Assembly (NCBI GenBank): GCA_017624955.1
Contig: JAGAMA010000039.1
Span: 1-64,000, forward strand
Source: Alistipes sp.
GTDB lineage: Bacteria > Bacteroidota > Bacteroidia > Bacteroidales > Rikenellaceae
Reading direction: 5' to 3'
Length of the DNA: 64,000 bases
The position numbers and the translations under genes are program-made. Below, one piece after another: positions 42,648-51,791 of this stretch (the first letter of the stretch is position 1; every line of letters begins with the position of its first letter). A model generated the notes under the pieces. It worked only from the letters and a program-made list of their open reading frames with translations, searched no databases and had not been told where the DNA came from.

Positions 42648-43703
42648 ATGAAAAAAATCTGCTCCACCCAACTCCCCGTTGATGTCGTTTTCCACCCCTC
42701 GTGGTGGAACAAGCATGTCGGAATTGTCTTCGACGAAGACTTCTTCTACGACCCGCGCCGTCGCGTAAGCGATGAGCAGCTCATGGAGAAGACCCTCCAC
42801 GATCGCTTTGGCGATTGCGGTCTGGGCCTGCACCACAACGAGGAGCGACCCGAGATCGGCGCCGTGCACCTGGCTGCCGGCTACCTGCTTTCGGAGATGC
42901 TGGGGTGCCAAATCGAATATGGGGCCAACACCGCTCCGCAGGTGATCTGCGCCCACCGCGAGGAGCTGACGATCGACGAAGAGGCCCCCTTCCGTTCGCC
43001 CGCCTTCAAGCGCCTGCAGAGGCTCATCGAGCAGCTCAAAGCCAAATATGGCTACGTCACGGGCGACATCAATTGGGGCGGCGTGCTGAACCTGGCCCTC
43101 GATGTGAAGGGCGAGTCGGTCCTGATGGATATGATGCTCGACCCCGAGGCCACGAAGGCCTACTTCGCCCAGATCGGGCGCGTCGTGGAGCGCTTCTTCA
43201 ACTACATCCGCAGTGAGACGGGGTCGACCTCGATTTCGGTCAATCGCATTGCCCGCCTCCTGGATGAGCCGCTCTACCTCCACTCGGAGTGCACCCACAC
43301 GATGATTTCGGAGTTCGACTACGAGGATCAATTGCTGCCGATCGACATCGCCTGGAGCGAAAAGTATCAGCCCTACGGCATCCACTACTGCGGCAAAGAT
43401 CCCCACCGCCACGCGGCACAGTTTGCCCAAATCAAAAACCTCTCGTTCCTCGACCTGGGTTGGGGTGGCGATGTGACGTCCCTGCGCGAGATGCTGCCCG
43501 AGACCTTCTTCTCGCTCCGCCTGAACCCCGTGGAGATTGGCGGTTACTCGTCGGAGGAGCTGCGCGAGATTATCACAACGCGCGTCAAGGCATCGGGCGA
43601 CCTCTACAAAACGGGCATCTGCTGCGTCAATATGGACGACACGATTACCGACGAAAGAGTCAAAGAAATTTACCAAATAGCCGAAGAGCTGAAAACGAAA
43701 TAG
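42648..43703 (+). CDS. Uroporphyrinogen decarboxylase-like (URO-D/MtaA-type) protein 1
   Basis: 351 residues from ATG at 42648 (MKKICSTQLPVDVVFHPSWW); the earlier codons of the open frame read as non-coding. URO-D fold blocks: GDINWGGVLNLALDVKGES, MDMMLDPEATKAYFAQIGRV, and a zinc-type motif GIHYCGKDPHR (HxC), with a second Cys pair near the end (TGICCVNMDD). MtaA/MtbA-like members bind zinc via H-x-C ... C and move methyl groups from corrinoid proteins to a thiol; true uroporphyrinogen decarboxylases lack this. A methyltransferase role is therefore more likely than haem synthesis. Substrate unknown. It is 2 bp from the second paralogue. Confidence 0.75.
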   Translation: MKKICSTQLPVDVVFHPSWWNKHVGIVFDEDFFYDPRRRVSDEQLMEKTLHDRFGDCGLGLHHNEERPEIGAVHLAAGYLLSEMLGCQIEYGANTAPQVICAHREELTIDEEAPFRSPAFKRLQRLIEQLKAKYGYVTGDINWGGVLNLALDVKGESVLMDMMLDPEATKAYFAQIGRVVERFFNYIRSETGSTSISVNRIARLLDEPLYLHSECTHTMISEFDYEDQLLPIDIAWSEKYQPYGIHYCGKDPHRHAAQFAQIKNLSFLDLGWGGDVTSLREMLPETFFSLRLNPVEIGGYSSEELREIITTRVKASGDLYKTGICCVNMDDTITDERVKEIYQIAEELKTK

Positions 43704-43705
43704 GT

Positions 43706-44839
43706 ATGGCAAAAAAAGATACATTCAACACCTCGTTGGCCGATTCGCAGGCCACGAAGGTGGAGCCGATTGCTCCCGAAAAGTTTGACCGCGTGCGCTA
43801 TGCGGAGTATGCGGCCGAGTTAGATGCGCGTTGCAAGGCCTTCTGGGAGGCCGATCAGGGTGTGCTGGTCTATCGCCGCATGCGTGTCAAGGAGGTCTTT
43901 GCCGAGGATTGCCGCGAAAAGCAGACCTCGCTGGCCTGGCAGCTCGGCGCACTCGATGCCTCGATGCAGTTTGAGGCCGATGTGCCCAACTTCCTCGAGC
44001 CCTGGTACGGCCTGGGCACCGTAGCTGCCGCTTACGGCTTCGGCTACCGCTGGGAGAAGGGGCAAGCCCCTGCCGTGGATGGCAAATTTATGACCACGGC
44101 CGACCTGGTGGCTGCCCCCTTTAAGCCCGTGGCCGAGACCGAGATCGGTCGCCACACGCTCGAGATGGTCGAGTACTTCCTCGACAAGACGAAGGGCGAG
44201 ATTCCGATGTCGTACTGCGATGTGCAGTCGCCGCTCAACACCCTGAGCAACATCATCGACTCGAACTCCTTCTACCTCGATCTGATGCTCGACCCCGACT
44301 CGATCCTGACGGCTATGGATCGCACGGCCAACCTCCTCATCGACTTTACGGAGGCGCAGCGCCGCCTGATCGGGGATGCCCTCGTCAAGCCGGGTCACGG
44401 ATTCGCCTCGAGCCGCATGTTCGACGGCCTGGGTATGAGCGACGACACGGTGACGATGCTCTCCGACGACCTCTACTTCCCGCTCTGCGTACCCGCCATG
44501 CAGCAGGTCGGCAACCGCTTTGGCGGTACGGTCTTCCACTCGTGCGGCAACTGGTCGCAGAAGAAGGAGCAGATTGCCCGCATCGAGGGGCTGAGAATGG
44601 CCGATGGAGCCTTCTCGCTCGCTACCGACCCGGGAGCCAACCCCACCGAGGGCTTCGCCGATGCCTTCGCCGGCACGGGCGCGGTGCTCAACGCCCGCAT
44701 CGTCGGCGACGTAGAGCTTGTGGAGGAGAAGGTGCAGCAGCTCTGGAAGCCGGGCATGAAACTCATCGTTGTTACCTACGCCGAGACTCCGGAGGAGCAG
44801 GCGGAGATTTACCGTAAAATTCACGAGATATGTCGATAA
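43706..44839 (+). CDS. Uroporphyrinogen decarboxylase-like (URO-D/MtaA-type) protein 2
   Basis: 377 residues from ATG at 43706. The family blocks are SYCDVQSPLNTLSNIID, LDLMLDPDSILTAMDRT and the HxC motif VFHSCGNWSQKK. The region matching the late CC of protein 1 reads KLIVVTYAETPEE, so the third metal ligand is missing. This suggests a partner or a changed activity. The two paralogues with the MFS gene (10-bp overlap) look like one transcription unit. No corrinoid-binding protein gene is present in this window. Confidence 0.75.
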   Translation: MAKKDTFNTSLADSQATKVEPIAPEKFDRVRYAEYAAELDARCKAFWEADQGVLVYRRMRVKEVFAEDCREKQTSLAWQLGALDASMQFEADVPNFLEPWYGLGTVAAAYGFGYRWEKGQAPAVDGKFMTTADLVAAPFKPVAETEIGRHTLEMVEYFLDKTKGEIPMSYCDVQSPLNTLSNIIDSNSFYLDLMLDPDSILTAMDRTANLLIDFTEAQRRLIGDALVKPGHGFASSRMFDGLGMSDDTVTMLSDDLYFPLCVPAMQQVGNRFGGTVFHSCGNWSQKKEQIARIEGLRMADGAFSLATDPGANPTEGFADAFAGTGAVLNARIVGDVELVEEKVQQLWKPGMKLIVVTYAETPEEQAEIYRKIHEICR

Positions 44840-46101
44840 ACAAGCTGCAGAAAGTGGGCAACTATCGTTGGTCGGTGGTGGCTCTGTTGTTCTTTGCCAC
44901 GACGATCAACTACATCGACCGTCAGGTGCTGGGTATGTTGAAGCCCGTCATTGCCGATGAGATTCACCTCTCGGAGGCCGCCTACGGTTATATCGTCTCG
45001 GCCTTCCAGGCCGCCTATGCCATTGGTCTGTTGGTCGTAGGACGACTCATTGACCGCTTCGGTACGCGCCTCTCGTATGCCGCAGCTATCGCCCTGTGGT
45101 CGATTGCGGGCTGTTTCCACGCTGCCGCACGCGGAGCCGTAGGCTTCGGCCTGGCCCGTTTCTTCCTCGGCCTGGGCGAGAGTGCCAACTTCCCCGCCGC
45201 CATCAAGGCTACAGCCGAGTGGTTCCCCAAGAAGGAGCGCGCCCTGGCTACGGGTATCTTCAATTCGGGCAGTAATATCGGTGCGGTTGTAGCCCCGATT
45301 ATCGTGACCTACCTCACGGTAACCTACGGCTGGCAGATCGCCTTCATCGTCACCGGTGCGCTGGGCTTTATCTGGATGGTGGCCTGGCTCATGATCTACC
45401 GCCTACCGCGCGAGTCGAAGCATGTGACGGCTGCGGAGCTGGCCTACATCGAGCAGGATGATACGGCGGAGGATAGCCCGAAGGTGGAGGAGAAGGTCGA
45501 TTGGAAATCGCTCCTCACGCAGCGCGCCACGATCGGCATCACCCTCTCGCGCTTTGTCTGCGACTGGGTGTGGTGGTTCTTCCTGTTCTGGACCCCCGAC
45601 TTCATGGAGAAGAGCTTCGGCGTAAACATCCAGCAGATGGTTCTGCCGCTGATCGTCATCTACACCTTCTCGTCGTTTGGCGGTATCTTCGGCGGCTACC
45701 TCTCGTCGAAGCTGATCCGCATGGGTCGCTCGGTGGCCTTCTCGCGCAAGGCGGCGCTCCTGACCTGCGCCCTGCTGGTCGTTCCCGTGATCCTGATTCC
45801 GGGGCTGAAGAGCCTCTGGGCAGCCATCGCGCTGATCTCGCTTGCCTGCTTTGCTCACCAGGGGTGGGCCTCGAATATCTACACCCTCGTCTCGGACTAC
45901 TACCCCAAGAACCGCGTAGCCACGATGACCTCGCTGGCCGGCTTCACGGGGTCGATTGGTGGTGTGCTGGCCGCCTCGGCCGTGGGTAATGTGCTGGAGC
46001 TGACGGGTAGCTACTTCGTCGTCTTCATGATGGCCGGTCTGGCCTACCTCGTGGCGTGGGGTTGCCTGCAAATTTTCCTGCCGAAAAAAGCACTGGAGTA
46101 A
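44830..46101 (+). CDS. MFS transporter, anion:cation symporter (ExuT/hexuronate-like) family
   Basis: 423 residues with 12 hydrophobic segments. Family marks are TTINYIDRQVLGMLKPVI, GRLIDRFGTRLSYAAAIALW, RFFLGLGESANFPAAIKATAEWFPKKERALA and GIFNSGSNIGAVVAPIIV, as in ExuT, the hexuronate permease, and related sugar-acid carriers. It is in the inner membrane. It overlaps the URO-D-like gene by 10 bp and the next gene by one base (TAATG), so the import step is tied to the neighbouring enzymes. Confidence 0.85.
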   Translation: MSINKLQKVGNYRWSVVALLFFATTINYIDRQVLGMLKPVIADEIHLSEAAYGYIVSAFQAAYAIGLLVVGRLIDRFGTRLSYAAAIALWSIAGCFHAAARGAVGFGLARFFLGLGESANFPAAIKATAEWFPKKERALATGIFNSGSNIGAVVAPIIVTYLTVTYGWQIAFIVTGALGFIWMVAWLMIYRLPRESKHVTAAELAYIEQDDTAEDSPKVEEKVDWKSLLTQRATIGITLSRFVCDWVWWFFLFWTPDFMEKSFGVNIQQMVLPLIVIYTFSSFGGIFGGYLSSKLIRMGRSVAFSRKAALLTCALLVVPVILIPGLKSLWAAIALISLACFAHQGWASNIYTLVSDYYPKNRVATMTSLAGFTGSIGGVLAASAVGNVLELTGSYFVVFMMAGLAYLVAWGCLQIFLPKKALE

Positions 46102-46592
46102 TGGCCAAGAAGTTAGAGAAGACCAACGCGGCACGCCTGCTGGATCGGGCAGGGATCGGCTATGAGCTGATTCCCTATACGGTCGATGAAAACGACCTGG
46201 CCGCAACGCATGTGGCCGAGGAGCTGGGCGAACCGATCGAGCGGGTCTTTAAGACGCTGGTTCTCAAAGGGGATCGCAACGGCCACTTCGTCTGTGTCAT
46301 CCCGGGCGATCGGGAGGTCGATCTGAAGAAGGCGGCCCGCCTGTCGGGAAACAAGAGTGCGCAGATGATCCCGATGAAGGAGTTGCTTCCCACGACGGGT
46401 TACATCCGTGGCGGATGCACCCCGATCGGAATGAAAAAGCGCTTTCCGACCTTCATCCACCACACCTGCGAGACCTTTGATACGATCTATATCTCGGCCG
46501 GTGTGCGTGGTCTGCAACTTCGGGTAGCGCCCACCGACCTGGTACGCTATACCGAAGCTACGGTGGCCGACCTGATCAACGAAAACGAATAA
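46101..46592 (+). CDS. ybaK: Cys-tRNA(Pro) deacylase, YbaK/EbsC family
   Basis: 163 residues from ATG at 46101, sharing a base with the MFS stop. Family marks: NDLAATHVAEELGEPIERVFKTLVLKG, RLSGNKSAQMIPMKELLPTTGYIRGGCTP, followed by GMKKRFPTF. It hydrolyses Cys misloaded on tRNA-Pro, in the cytoplasm. The conserved Lys in VFKTLV is the catalytic one. Its position between two transporters seems to be chance operon packing. The length is normal. Confidence 0.92.
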   Translation: MAKKLEKTNAARLLDRAGIGYELIPYTVDENDLAATHVAEELGEPIERVFKTLVLKGDRNGHFVCVIPGDREVDLKKAARLSGNKSAQMIPMKELLPTTGYIRGGCTPIGMKKRFPTFIHHTCETFDTIYISAGVRGLQLRVAPTDLVRYTEATVADLINENE

Positions 46593-46610
46593 AAAACCAA
46601 ATAACCTACT

Positions 46611-47915
46611 ATGAACAAGATCAAAGAATCGATTTTGAAGCACAACGGGGTGAACTACCTGCTACCCTTCATCCTGATTACCTCGTGCTTCGCGTTGTGG
46701 GGCTTTGCCAACGACATCACGAACCCGATGGTCAAGGCCTTCTCGAAAATTTTCCGCATGAGTGTCACGGATGGTGCACTGGTGCAGGTGGCCTTCTATG
46801 GCGGTTACTTCGCCATGGCCTTTCCGGCTGCCATGTTCATCCGCCGCTACTCCTACAAGGCGGGTATTTTGATGGGTCTGGGCCTCTATGCCGTGGGTAC
46901 ATTCCTCTTCTTCCCTGCGAAGATGACGGGTAGCTACTACCCCTTCCTTTTGGCCTACTTCATCCTCACCTGCGGCCTTTCGTTCCTCGAGACGAGTGCC
47001 AACCCCTACATCCTCTCGATGGGCTCGGAGGCAACCGCTACGCGCCGTCTGAATCTGGCGCAGGCCTTCAATCCGATGGGATCGCTCTTGGGTATGTATG
47101 TAGCGATGAACTTCATCCAGGCGAAGCTCAATCCGCTCGACACGGCGGGTCGTGCCACGCTCGGCGAGGTGGAGTTTGAGGCGATGAAGCAGGCCGATTT
47201 GCAGGTCCTGATCACCCCCTACCTCATTATCGGTGCCGTGATTACGGCGATGTTCCTCGTGATTTGGTTGGCGCGCATGCCCAAGGTGCAGGAGTCATCG
47301 AAGCAGGATGGACTGCTCCCGACCCTGAAGCGCATCTTCGCACAAAAGCGCTATCGCAACGGTGTGATTGCCCAGTTCGCCTATGTGGGTGCGCAGATCA
47401 TGTGCTGGACCTTCATCATTCAGTACGGCACGCGCGTCTTTATGGCCGAGGGCATGGCCGAGAAGGCTGCCGAGGTTCTCTCGCAACAGTATAACATTAT
47501 CGCCATGGTGATCTTCTGCTCGTCGCGCTTTATCTGCACCTACCTGTTGAAGTATATCAACCCGGGCCGTCTGCTCTTCTTCTTGGCCATTGCCGCCACC
47601 GTGGCTACGGCAGGTGTGATTGTGATCGATGGTCGCGTGGGTCTTTACTGCCTGGTGGCTGTTTCGGCCTGCATGTCGCTCATGTTCCCCACCATCTACG
47701 GCATTGCCCTCGAGGGTATGGGCGAGGATGCCAAGTTTGGCGCTGCCGGTCTGATTATGGCCATCTTAGGTGGCTCGGTACTGCCCCCCGTGCAGGCAAT
47801 GATTATCGACCAGGGTACGCTCATGGGCTGGCCTGCCGTGAACCTCTCGTTCATCCTGCCGCTCATCTGCTTCCTCGTCGTGATGTACTACGGCTGGAGC
47901 ACCGCGAAAGAGTAA
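46611..47915 (+). CDS. Sugar MFS transporter, FucP family
   Basis: 434 residues with about 12 hydrophobic segments. FucP/GluP-type motifs: LITSCFALWGFANDITNPMV, QVAFYGGYFAMAFPAAMFIRRYSYKAG, LETSANPYILSMG and NLAQAFNPMGSLLGMY. FucP and relatives are proton symporters for fucose, glucose, galactose or other neutral hexoses. It is 18 bp after ybaK and followed by a strong hairpin. The substrate is not predictable from sequence alone. Confidence 0.88.
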   Translation: MNKIKESILKHNGVNYLLPFILITSCFALWGFANDITNPMVKAFSKIFRMSVTDGALVQVAFYGGYFAMAFPAAMFIRRYSYKAGILMGLGLYAVGTFLFFPAKMTGSYYPFLLAYFILTCGLSFLETSANPYILSMGSEATATRRLNLAQAFNPMGSLLGMYVAMNFIQAKLNPLDTAGRATLGEVEFEAMKQADLQVLITPYLIIGAVITAMFLVIWLARMPKVQESSKQDGLLPTLKRIFAQKRYRNGVIAQFAYVGAQIMCWTFIIQYGTRVFMAEGMAEKAAEVLSQQYNIIAMVIFCSSRFICTYLLKYINPGRLLFFLAIAATVATAGVIVIDGRVGLYCLVAVSACMSLMFPTIYGIALEGMGEDAKFGAAGLIMAILGGSVLPPVQAMIIDQGTLMGWPAVNLSFILPLICFLVVMYYGWSTAKE

Positions 47916-47940
47916 AAGAGCACGGCTCTTTGGACATTAC

Positions 47941-47975
47941 AAGAAGCCCCGTAGTTTCGGACTACGGGGCTTCTT
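47941..47975. terminator. Hairpin between convergent operons
   Basis: Perfect 14-bp stem AAGAAGCCCCGTAG (47941-47954) / CTACGGGGCTTCTT (47962-47975). It lacks a long T run on either strand, but it lies where two convergent transcripts should end. Confidence 0.65.
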
Positions 47976-48009
47976 GTGTCTAAAACGGCTCGGCTCTTGC
48001 CTTTACAGA

Positions 48010-48555
48010 TTATCGTGATGCCACGAGTGACGAGGGGGTCACGCCCTCCGAGCTCTTGGCCCAATCGCCACGGGCGCGCAGTACCTGCTCCACGATGTCG
48101 CGCACGGCACCACGGCCTCCCTCGAACTCCGAGACATAGCGCGAACACTCGATTACCTCTGCTGCCGAATCGGCCGGGCAGACGGGCATACCCACCTCGC
48201 GCATGCACTCCAAGTCGGGAATATCGTCGCCCATGTAGAGGACATTTTCGGGGTTCAGGTTGTACTTTTTCATATACTCGCGCAGGGTCGAAATCTTATC
48301 CATGCAGTCGATGTAGAAATCCTGCATGCCGAGCATGCGGAGACGGCGCTCCAGAATCTTACCATAACCGCCCGTAATGACGCAGACGCGGTAGCCGTGA
48401 CGAATGGCATAGGCCAGCGCATAGCCATCCTTGCAGTTGTAGCAGCGGATAAAGTCCCCCTCGGCGGTGGGGATGATACGACCATCGGTCATCACACCAT
48501 CCACATCGAAGATCATCGCTTCGATGCGGGCTATATCTTCTTTGAAGTTTCCCAT
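48010..48555 (-). CDS. KdsC-like HAD phosphatase
   Basis: 181 residues. HAD motif I is MIFDVDGVMTDG, motif II is ITGG, and the late MGDDIPDLECM and SEFEGGRGAVRDIVEQVL are KdsC/YrbI-type. KdsC removes phosphate from Kdo-8-phosphate in LPS synthesis; sibling enzymes act on other sugar acids. The C-terminal tail (about 18 residues) is longer than usual and not conserved-looking. It overlaps the next upstream gene by 25 bp. Last gene of the long minus-strand run. Confidence 0.85.
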   Translation of the reverse strand: MGNFKEDIARIEAMIFDVDGVMTDGRIIPTAEGDFIRCYNCKDGYALAYAIRHGYRVCVITGGYGKILERRLRMLGMQDFYIDCMDKISTLREYMKKYNLNPENVLYMGDDIPDLECMREVGMPVCPADSAAEVIECSRYVSEFEGGRGAVRDIVEQVLRARGDWAKSSEGVTPSSLVASR

Positions 48556-49313
48556 ATTTGTTTGCTTAGCAATTCGTAAATCTCTTTCATGGTGGGGTTA
48601 TCGGCCAAGAGGGCGAGGTGTCCCTCCTGCGTGGCTCGGTCGCCACGCTTCGCAGGGCCGGTCTGCACACGCGCCGGATGCTCCGCATCGAGTGCCTTTG
48701 CAGCCGTCTCCTCAATTAACGGTTTTAGGACCTCATAGCCCAGCCCCGACTCGGCCAAAAGGTCGGTCGCCGTGGCATAGAGTTGATTGACAAAGTTGTT
48801 GGCAATGACCCCTGCAAGGTGGATTTTTTTGCGACGGGCCGAGTCGGCCTCATAGACCTGGCTGCTCAACCCACGGGCAAAATGCTCCAAGGCCGCCCAA
48901 TCGCCTCGATCGGCCACCTCGAGGAAGAGGGGCAGGTGACTAAAGTCGGCTTTACGACCTGCCGAAAAACCCTGGAAGGGGTAGAAAATAGCACGATGAG
49001 GGTAGCGCTTCAGGGCATCCAACGCCACACTGCCTGCCGTATGGGCAACGATGGCCGAAGAGGGAATCGGCAACGCCTCGGCCACCTCCTCAACGGCCCG
49101 ATCGCTCACCGAGATCAGGTAGAGGTCGGCCGATAGGTCCAACTCCGTAGGGTCGGAGGTATAGGCACACTGCGCCAAACGCGCCACCTGCTCCCCACGC
49201 ACCGCATTGCGGGCATAGAGCTGCACCAGCTCCACCCCCTCGCATGCAGCCACTGCCTGCGCCAGGCTCTCGGCCACATTGCCGCTTCCGATCAACACCA
49301 CGCGCCGAATCAT
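48531..49313 (-). CDS. DUF2520 Rossmann-fold oxidoreductase-like protein
   Basis: 260 residues. An N-terminal NAD(P)-type motif is present (VVLIGSGNVAESLAQAV), with YLISVSDRAVEEVAE, IVAHTAGSVALDAL and PFQGFSAGRKADF (the DUF2520 mark). A helical C-terminal half carries HLAGVIANNFVNQLYA. The family resembles 6-phosphogluconate and pyrroline carboxylate reductase-like dehydrogenases; function is not known. It overlaps both neighbours (4 and 25 bp). Confidence 0.85.
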   Translation of the reverse strand: MIRRVVLIGSGNVAESLAQAVAACEGVELVQLYARNAVRGEQVARLAQCAYTSDPTELDLSADLYLISVSDRAVEEVAEALPIPSSAIVAHTAGSVALDALKRYPHRAIFYPFQGFSAGRKADFSHLPLFLEVADRGDWAALEHFARGLSSQVYEADSARRKKIHLAGVIANNFVNQLYATATDLLAESGLGYEVLKPLIEETAAKALDAEHPARVQTGPAKRGDRATQEGHLALLADNPTMKEIYELLSKQIWETSKKI

Positions 49314-50611
49314 CGCAGCAGGTCGATTAAGCGCACATTGCGCGGTGAGGTGAGCGAATCCTGCTTCATGCCGTCGAGGATCTCCTCCACACGTCTCAGG
49401 TCGCTCTCGGCATCAAACTCCAGGGGGTTATCCCCGTGGTTCTCGACAGCCGACAGCACCCCGTAAATCGACATCTGCGCAATATCGTAGGCCGGCGCAT
49501 AGGAGGCTTCGCGCTCATCCTCGTTCTTGCGGGCATCGATGAGTTGTCCCGCCTTCGTGAGTTGGAACAGCACATCGTTGATAATACGCGTCGGGAGGTT
49601 CAGCTCACGGCGAATCTCGGCAGCCGAAAGGGCTCCGCCACGGCTTTGGAAGTGGCGCACGATGATCAGCATCGTGGCCAACATCACCTTGCGGCGCTGA
49701 TCGTAGCTGATGCGCTGCCACTCGTGCTCCTCGCCAAAGCGGGTGATATTCTGGAAGGCAAACGAGAGCTCGCCACCGATCAAGAGGATCTGCCACGAAA
49801 TCTGCACCCACAAGAGGAAGAGCGGCAGGGCGGCAAAGCTACCGTAGATGGCGTTGTACGAGGTCATCGACTTTTGCAGATAGACGTAACCCCACTGGAA
49901 GAGCAGGAAGATCGTACCGGCTACGATACCTGCCGTGAGGGCGCTCGTGAACTTGACCTTCGCATTGGGGATAATCAGATACAGGAGCGTGAACATGAGC
50001 CACATGAAGAGCATCGACAAGAGGCGCGACAGGAGGTTGAAATACCAGGTATCGCGCAAGACATCCTCCAGGTGGCTGCCCGTGGCGTAGGCCACGATCC
50101 ACAAAATCGGCACGATGAGTGTCACGGCCAGGTAGTCGCTCCATTGGCGGGCGATGCTGCGCGTGGTCTTGACCTCCCAGATGTTGTTAAAGGCACTCTC
50201 GATGGCGCTGAAGAGCTGAATCACCGACCAGAAGAGCATGAGCAAAGCGACCGAGGCCATCAATCCGCCCTGCGTACGCGCCAGGGCATTCTCGGCAAAC
50301 GAAACCACATAGTCGATCACCTCGGGATACTGCGGGAAGAGTCCGTAGAGCGATCCGACGAGCGTATCGGCCAGGCCGAAACCTTTGACTAAGGCAAAGG
50401 CCACAGCCACAATCGGCACGAGCGAAGTGATCGTGTAGTAGGTCATCGCAGCACTGCGAATCAGCGTGCCGTGGTTCAACATGCCGCGCACCATGTAGAA
50501 GATGAGCTTGTAGATGCGTACCAGGGTGCGTGTCACGGGATTTTTCCAACTGCGATCCTCGCGGTTGAAGATCGTCTCGGTGAAAAAGGGGTATAGTTCT
50601 TTGAATTTCAT
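49310..50611 (-). CDS. YihY/virulence factor BrkB family membrane protein
   Basis: 433 residues with six membrane segments in the first 290 (AAMTYYTITSLVPIVAVAFA, LLMLFWSVIQLFSAIESAFN, LFQWGYVYLQKSMTSYNAIYG, LWVQISWQILLIGGELSFAF). A C-terminal cytoplasmic domain has a winged-helix-like pattern (LSAAEIRRELNLPTRIINDV). It was once proposed to be RNase BN; that view is outdated and the function is unknown. It overlaps DUF2520 by 4 bp and lies 28 bp after the methyltransferase gene. Confidence 0.9.
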   Translation of the reverse strand: MKFKELYPFFTETIFNREDRSWKNPVTRTLVRIYKLIFYMVRGMLNHGTLIRSAAMTYYTITSLVPIVAVAFALVKGFGLADTLVGSLYGLFPQYPEVIDYVVSFAENALARTQGGLMASVALLMLFWSVIQLFSAIESAFNNIWEVKTTRSIARQWSDYLAVTLIVPILWIVAYATGSHLEDVLRDTWYFNLLSRLLSMLFMWLMFTLLYLIIPNAKVKFTSALTAGIVAGTIFLLFQWGYVYLQKSMTSYNAIYGSFAALPLFLLWVQISWQILLIGGELSFAFQNITRFGEEHEWQRISYDQRRKVMLATMLIIVRHFQSRGGALSAAEIRRELNLPTRIINDVLFQLTKAGQLIDARKNEDEREASYAPAYDIAQMSIYGVLSAVENHGDNPLEFDAESDLRRVEEILDGMKQDSLTSPRNVRLIDLLR

Positions 50612-50639
50612 ACCGATTGGGACATTTTTACAAAGCTAC

Positions 50640-51788
50640 TTATTTTAACCAAATTGTCCAATACGCAGCGCCGATTTTTGTGAAAGCGAGGCGCATTTCA
50701 TCGCCCGTGGCCACCCCCAGGCGACGGCGCAACTCCTCGATCTGCAACGGAAAGTCGCGCTTCAAAAGCTCCACCTTGCGCCCCTTGAGTGCCCGTTTCA
50801 GCCCCTTGGGGTCGAAGGGTTCGATCCGCTCGATGGCATATTGTCGCCCGATCAGCCCCTCGATCGGCTCCGCCGCAAATCCGTAGCCGTTTTCGCTCCA
50901 GCAATCGGCCTTACCATAGAGATAACGACGTACCAGGCGCGCCTTTTGCAGGGCGACATCCGCCTGAATCAGGTAGCGATAGCCGTTCGGCTCGAACGCG
51001 GGGGCAGGCGGTAGCGGCTGCTCATCCGTCGCGGCGTAGCTTCCCACGCCGAGCGCCGTAGCGCGCAGTTCGGGCTTCACCCCCTCGCCCGTGAGGATCA
51101 GCACCTCCTTACACTCGCCACCGAGCGAGATGACCTCCACGGCACAATCGGGGAAGATCCGGCGCGCCTCATCCACATCGAAGAGGGGCGAATTTTTCAG
51201 GCACAAACGCGGCGACAACTGCCGTAGGCGTGGCAGGAGCGCCACCACATCGGGCGAACAATCCTCCAGACGAACCAGCTTTTTACCACGCTCGGAGCGG
51301 CGATCGGGGTCGGCATAGATCCAGTCGAAGTGCTCCTCGCAAGTGGCCACATAGCTCTCGGCATCGGTCGTAAGTACCGTCACATGCTCCACCCCCAGCC
51401 GTCGGAAATTCTCCCTGGCCACCTCGGCCAGCACCTCGTTGCGCTCCAGCGTGACCACCTCATCAAAACGCGCGGCCAAAGCGCGCGCATCGACCCCCAA
51501 ACCGCAGGTCAGATCCAAGACCTTCGCGCCCGCAATCGGCTTATGGGCGGCACACTCCTCGCTCGAGGATTGCTCGAAGGCGCGCGGCGGAAGGATACAC
51601 CCCGCCTCGGCATACGAGGGGAGCTTTGTGCGGGCACGCTCCAGGTACTTGAGCTGCGTTGCCACCAGGCGCGCCTCGGGGATCGAGCGATCCATGGCCA
51701 CACGCAACGGATCACGCTGACGATTCTTGCGAATCGCCTCGCGCACCTCCTCCGTACAGAGCAACCGATATTCTTCGTGGGTCAGCAT
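50640..51788 (-). CDS. Class I SAM-dependent methyltransferase with THUMP-like C-terminal domain
   Basis: 382 residues. SAM-binding motif AKVLDLTCGLGVDARALAARF (about 107-127), then VVTLERNEVLAEVARENFR, DWIYADPDRRSERGKKLV (the DPDRR active-site-like motif) and a C-terminal domain of about 90 residues ending in AYWTIWLK. The family is conserved in Bacteroidetes and methylates an unknown substrate, probably RNA given the THUMP-like end. It is 3 bp after comEC. Confidence 0.85.
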   Translation of the reverse strand: MLTHEEYRLLCTEEVREAIRKNRQRDPLRVAMDRSIPEARLVATQLKYLERARTKLPSYAEAGCILPPRAFEQSSSEECAAHKPIAGAKVLDLTCGLGVDARALAARFDEVVTLERNEVLAEVARENFRRLGVEHVTVLTTDAESYVATCEEHFDWIYADPDRRSERGKKLVRLEDCSPDVVALLPRLRQLSPRLCLKNSPLFDVDEARRIFPDCAVEVISLGGECKEVLILTGEGVKPELRATALGVGSYAATDEQPLPPAPAFEPNGYRYLIQADVALQKARLVRRYLYGKADCWSENGYGFAAEPIEGLIGRQYAIERIEPFDPKGLKRALKGRKVELLKRDFPLQIEELRRRLGVATGDEMRLAFTKIGAAYWTIWLK

Positions 51789-51791
51789 GGT

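Noticed and set aside
42648..44839. HemE (haem-pathway uroporphyrinogen decarboxylase)
   Set aside because: The HxC metal motif and the paired paralogues with a sugar-acid carrier fit the MtaA-like branch better; no other haem gene is adjacent, and hemD lies about 9 kb away in a different operon.
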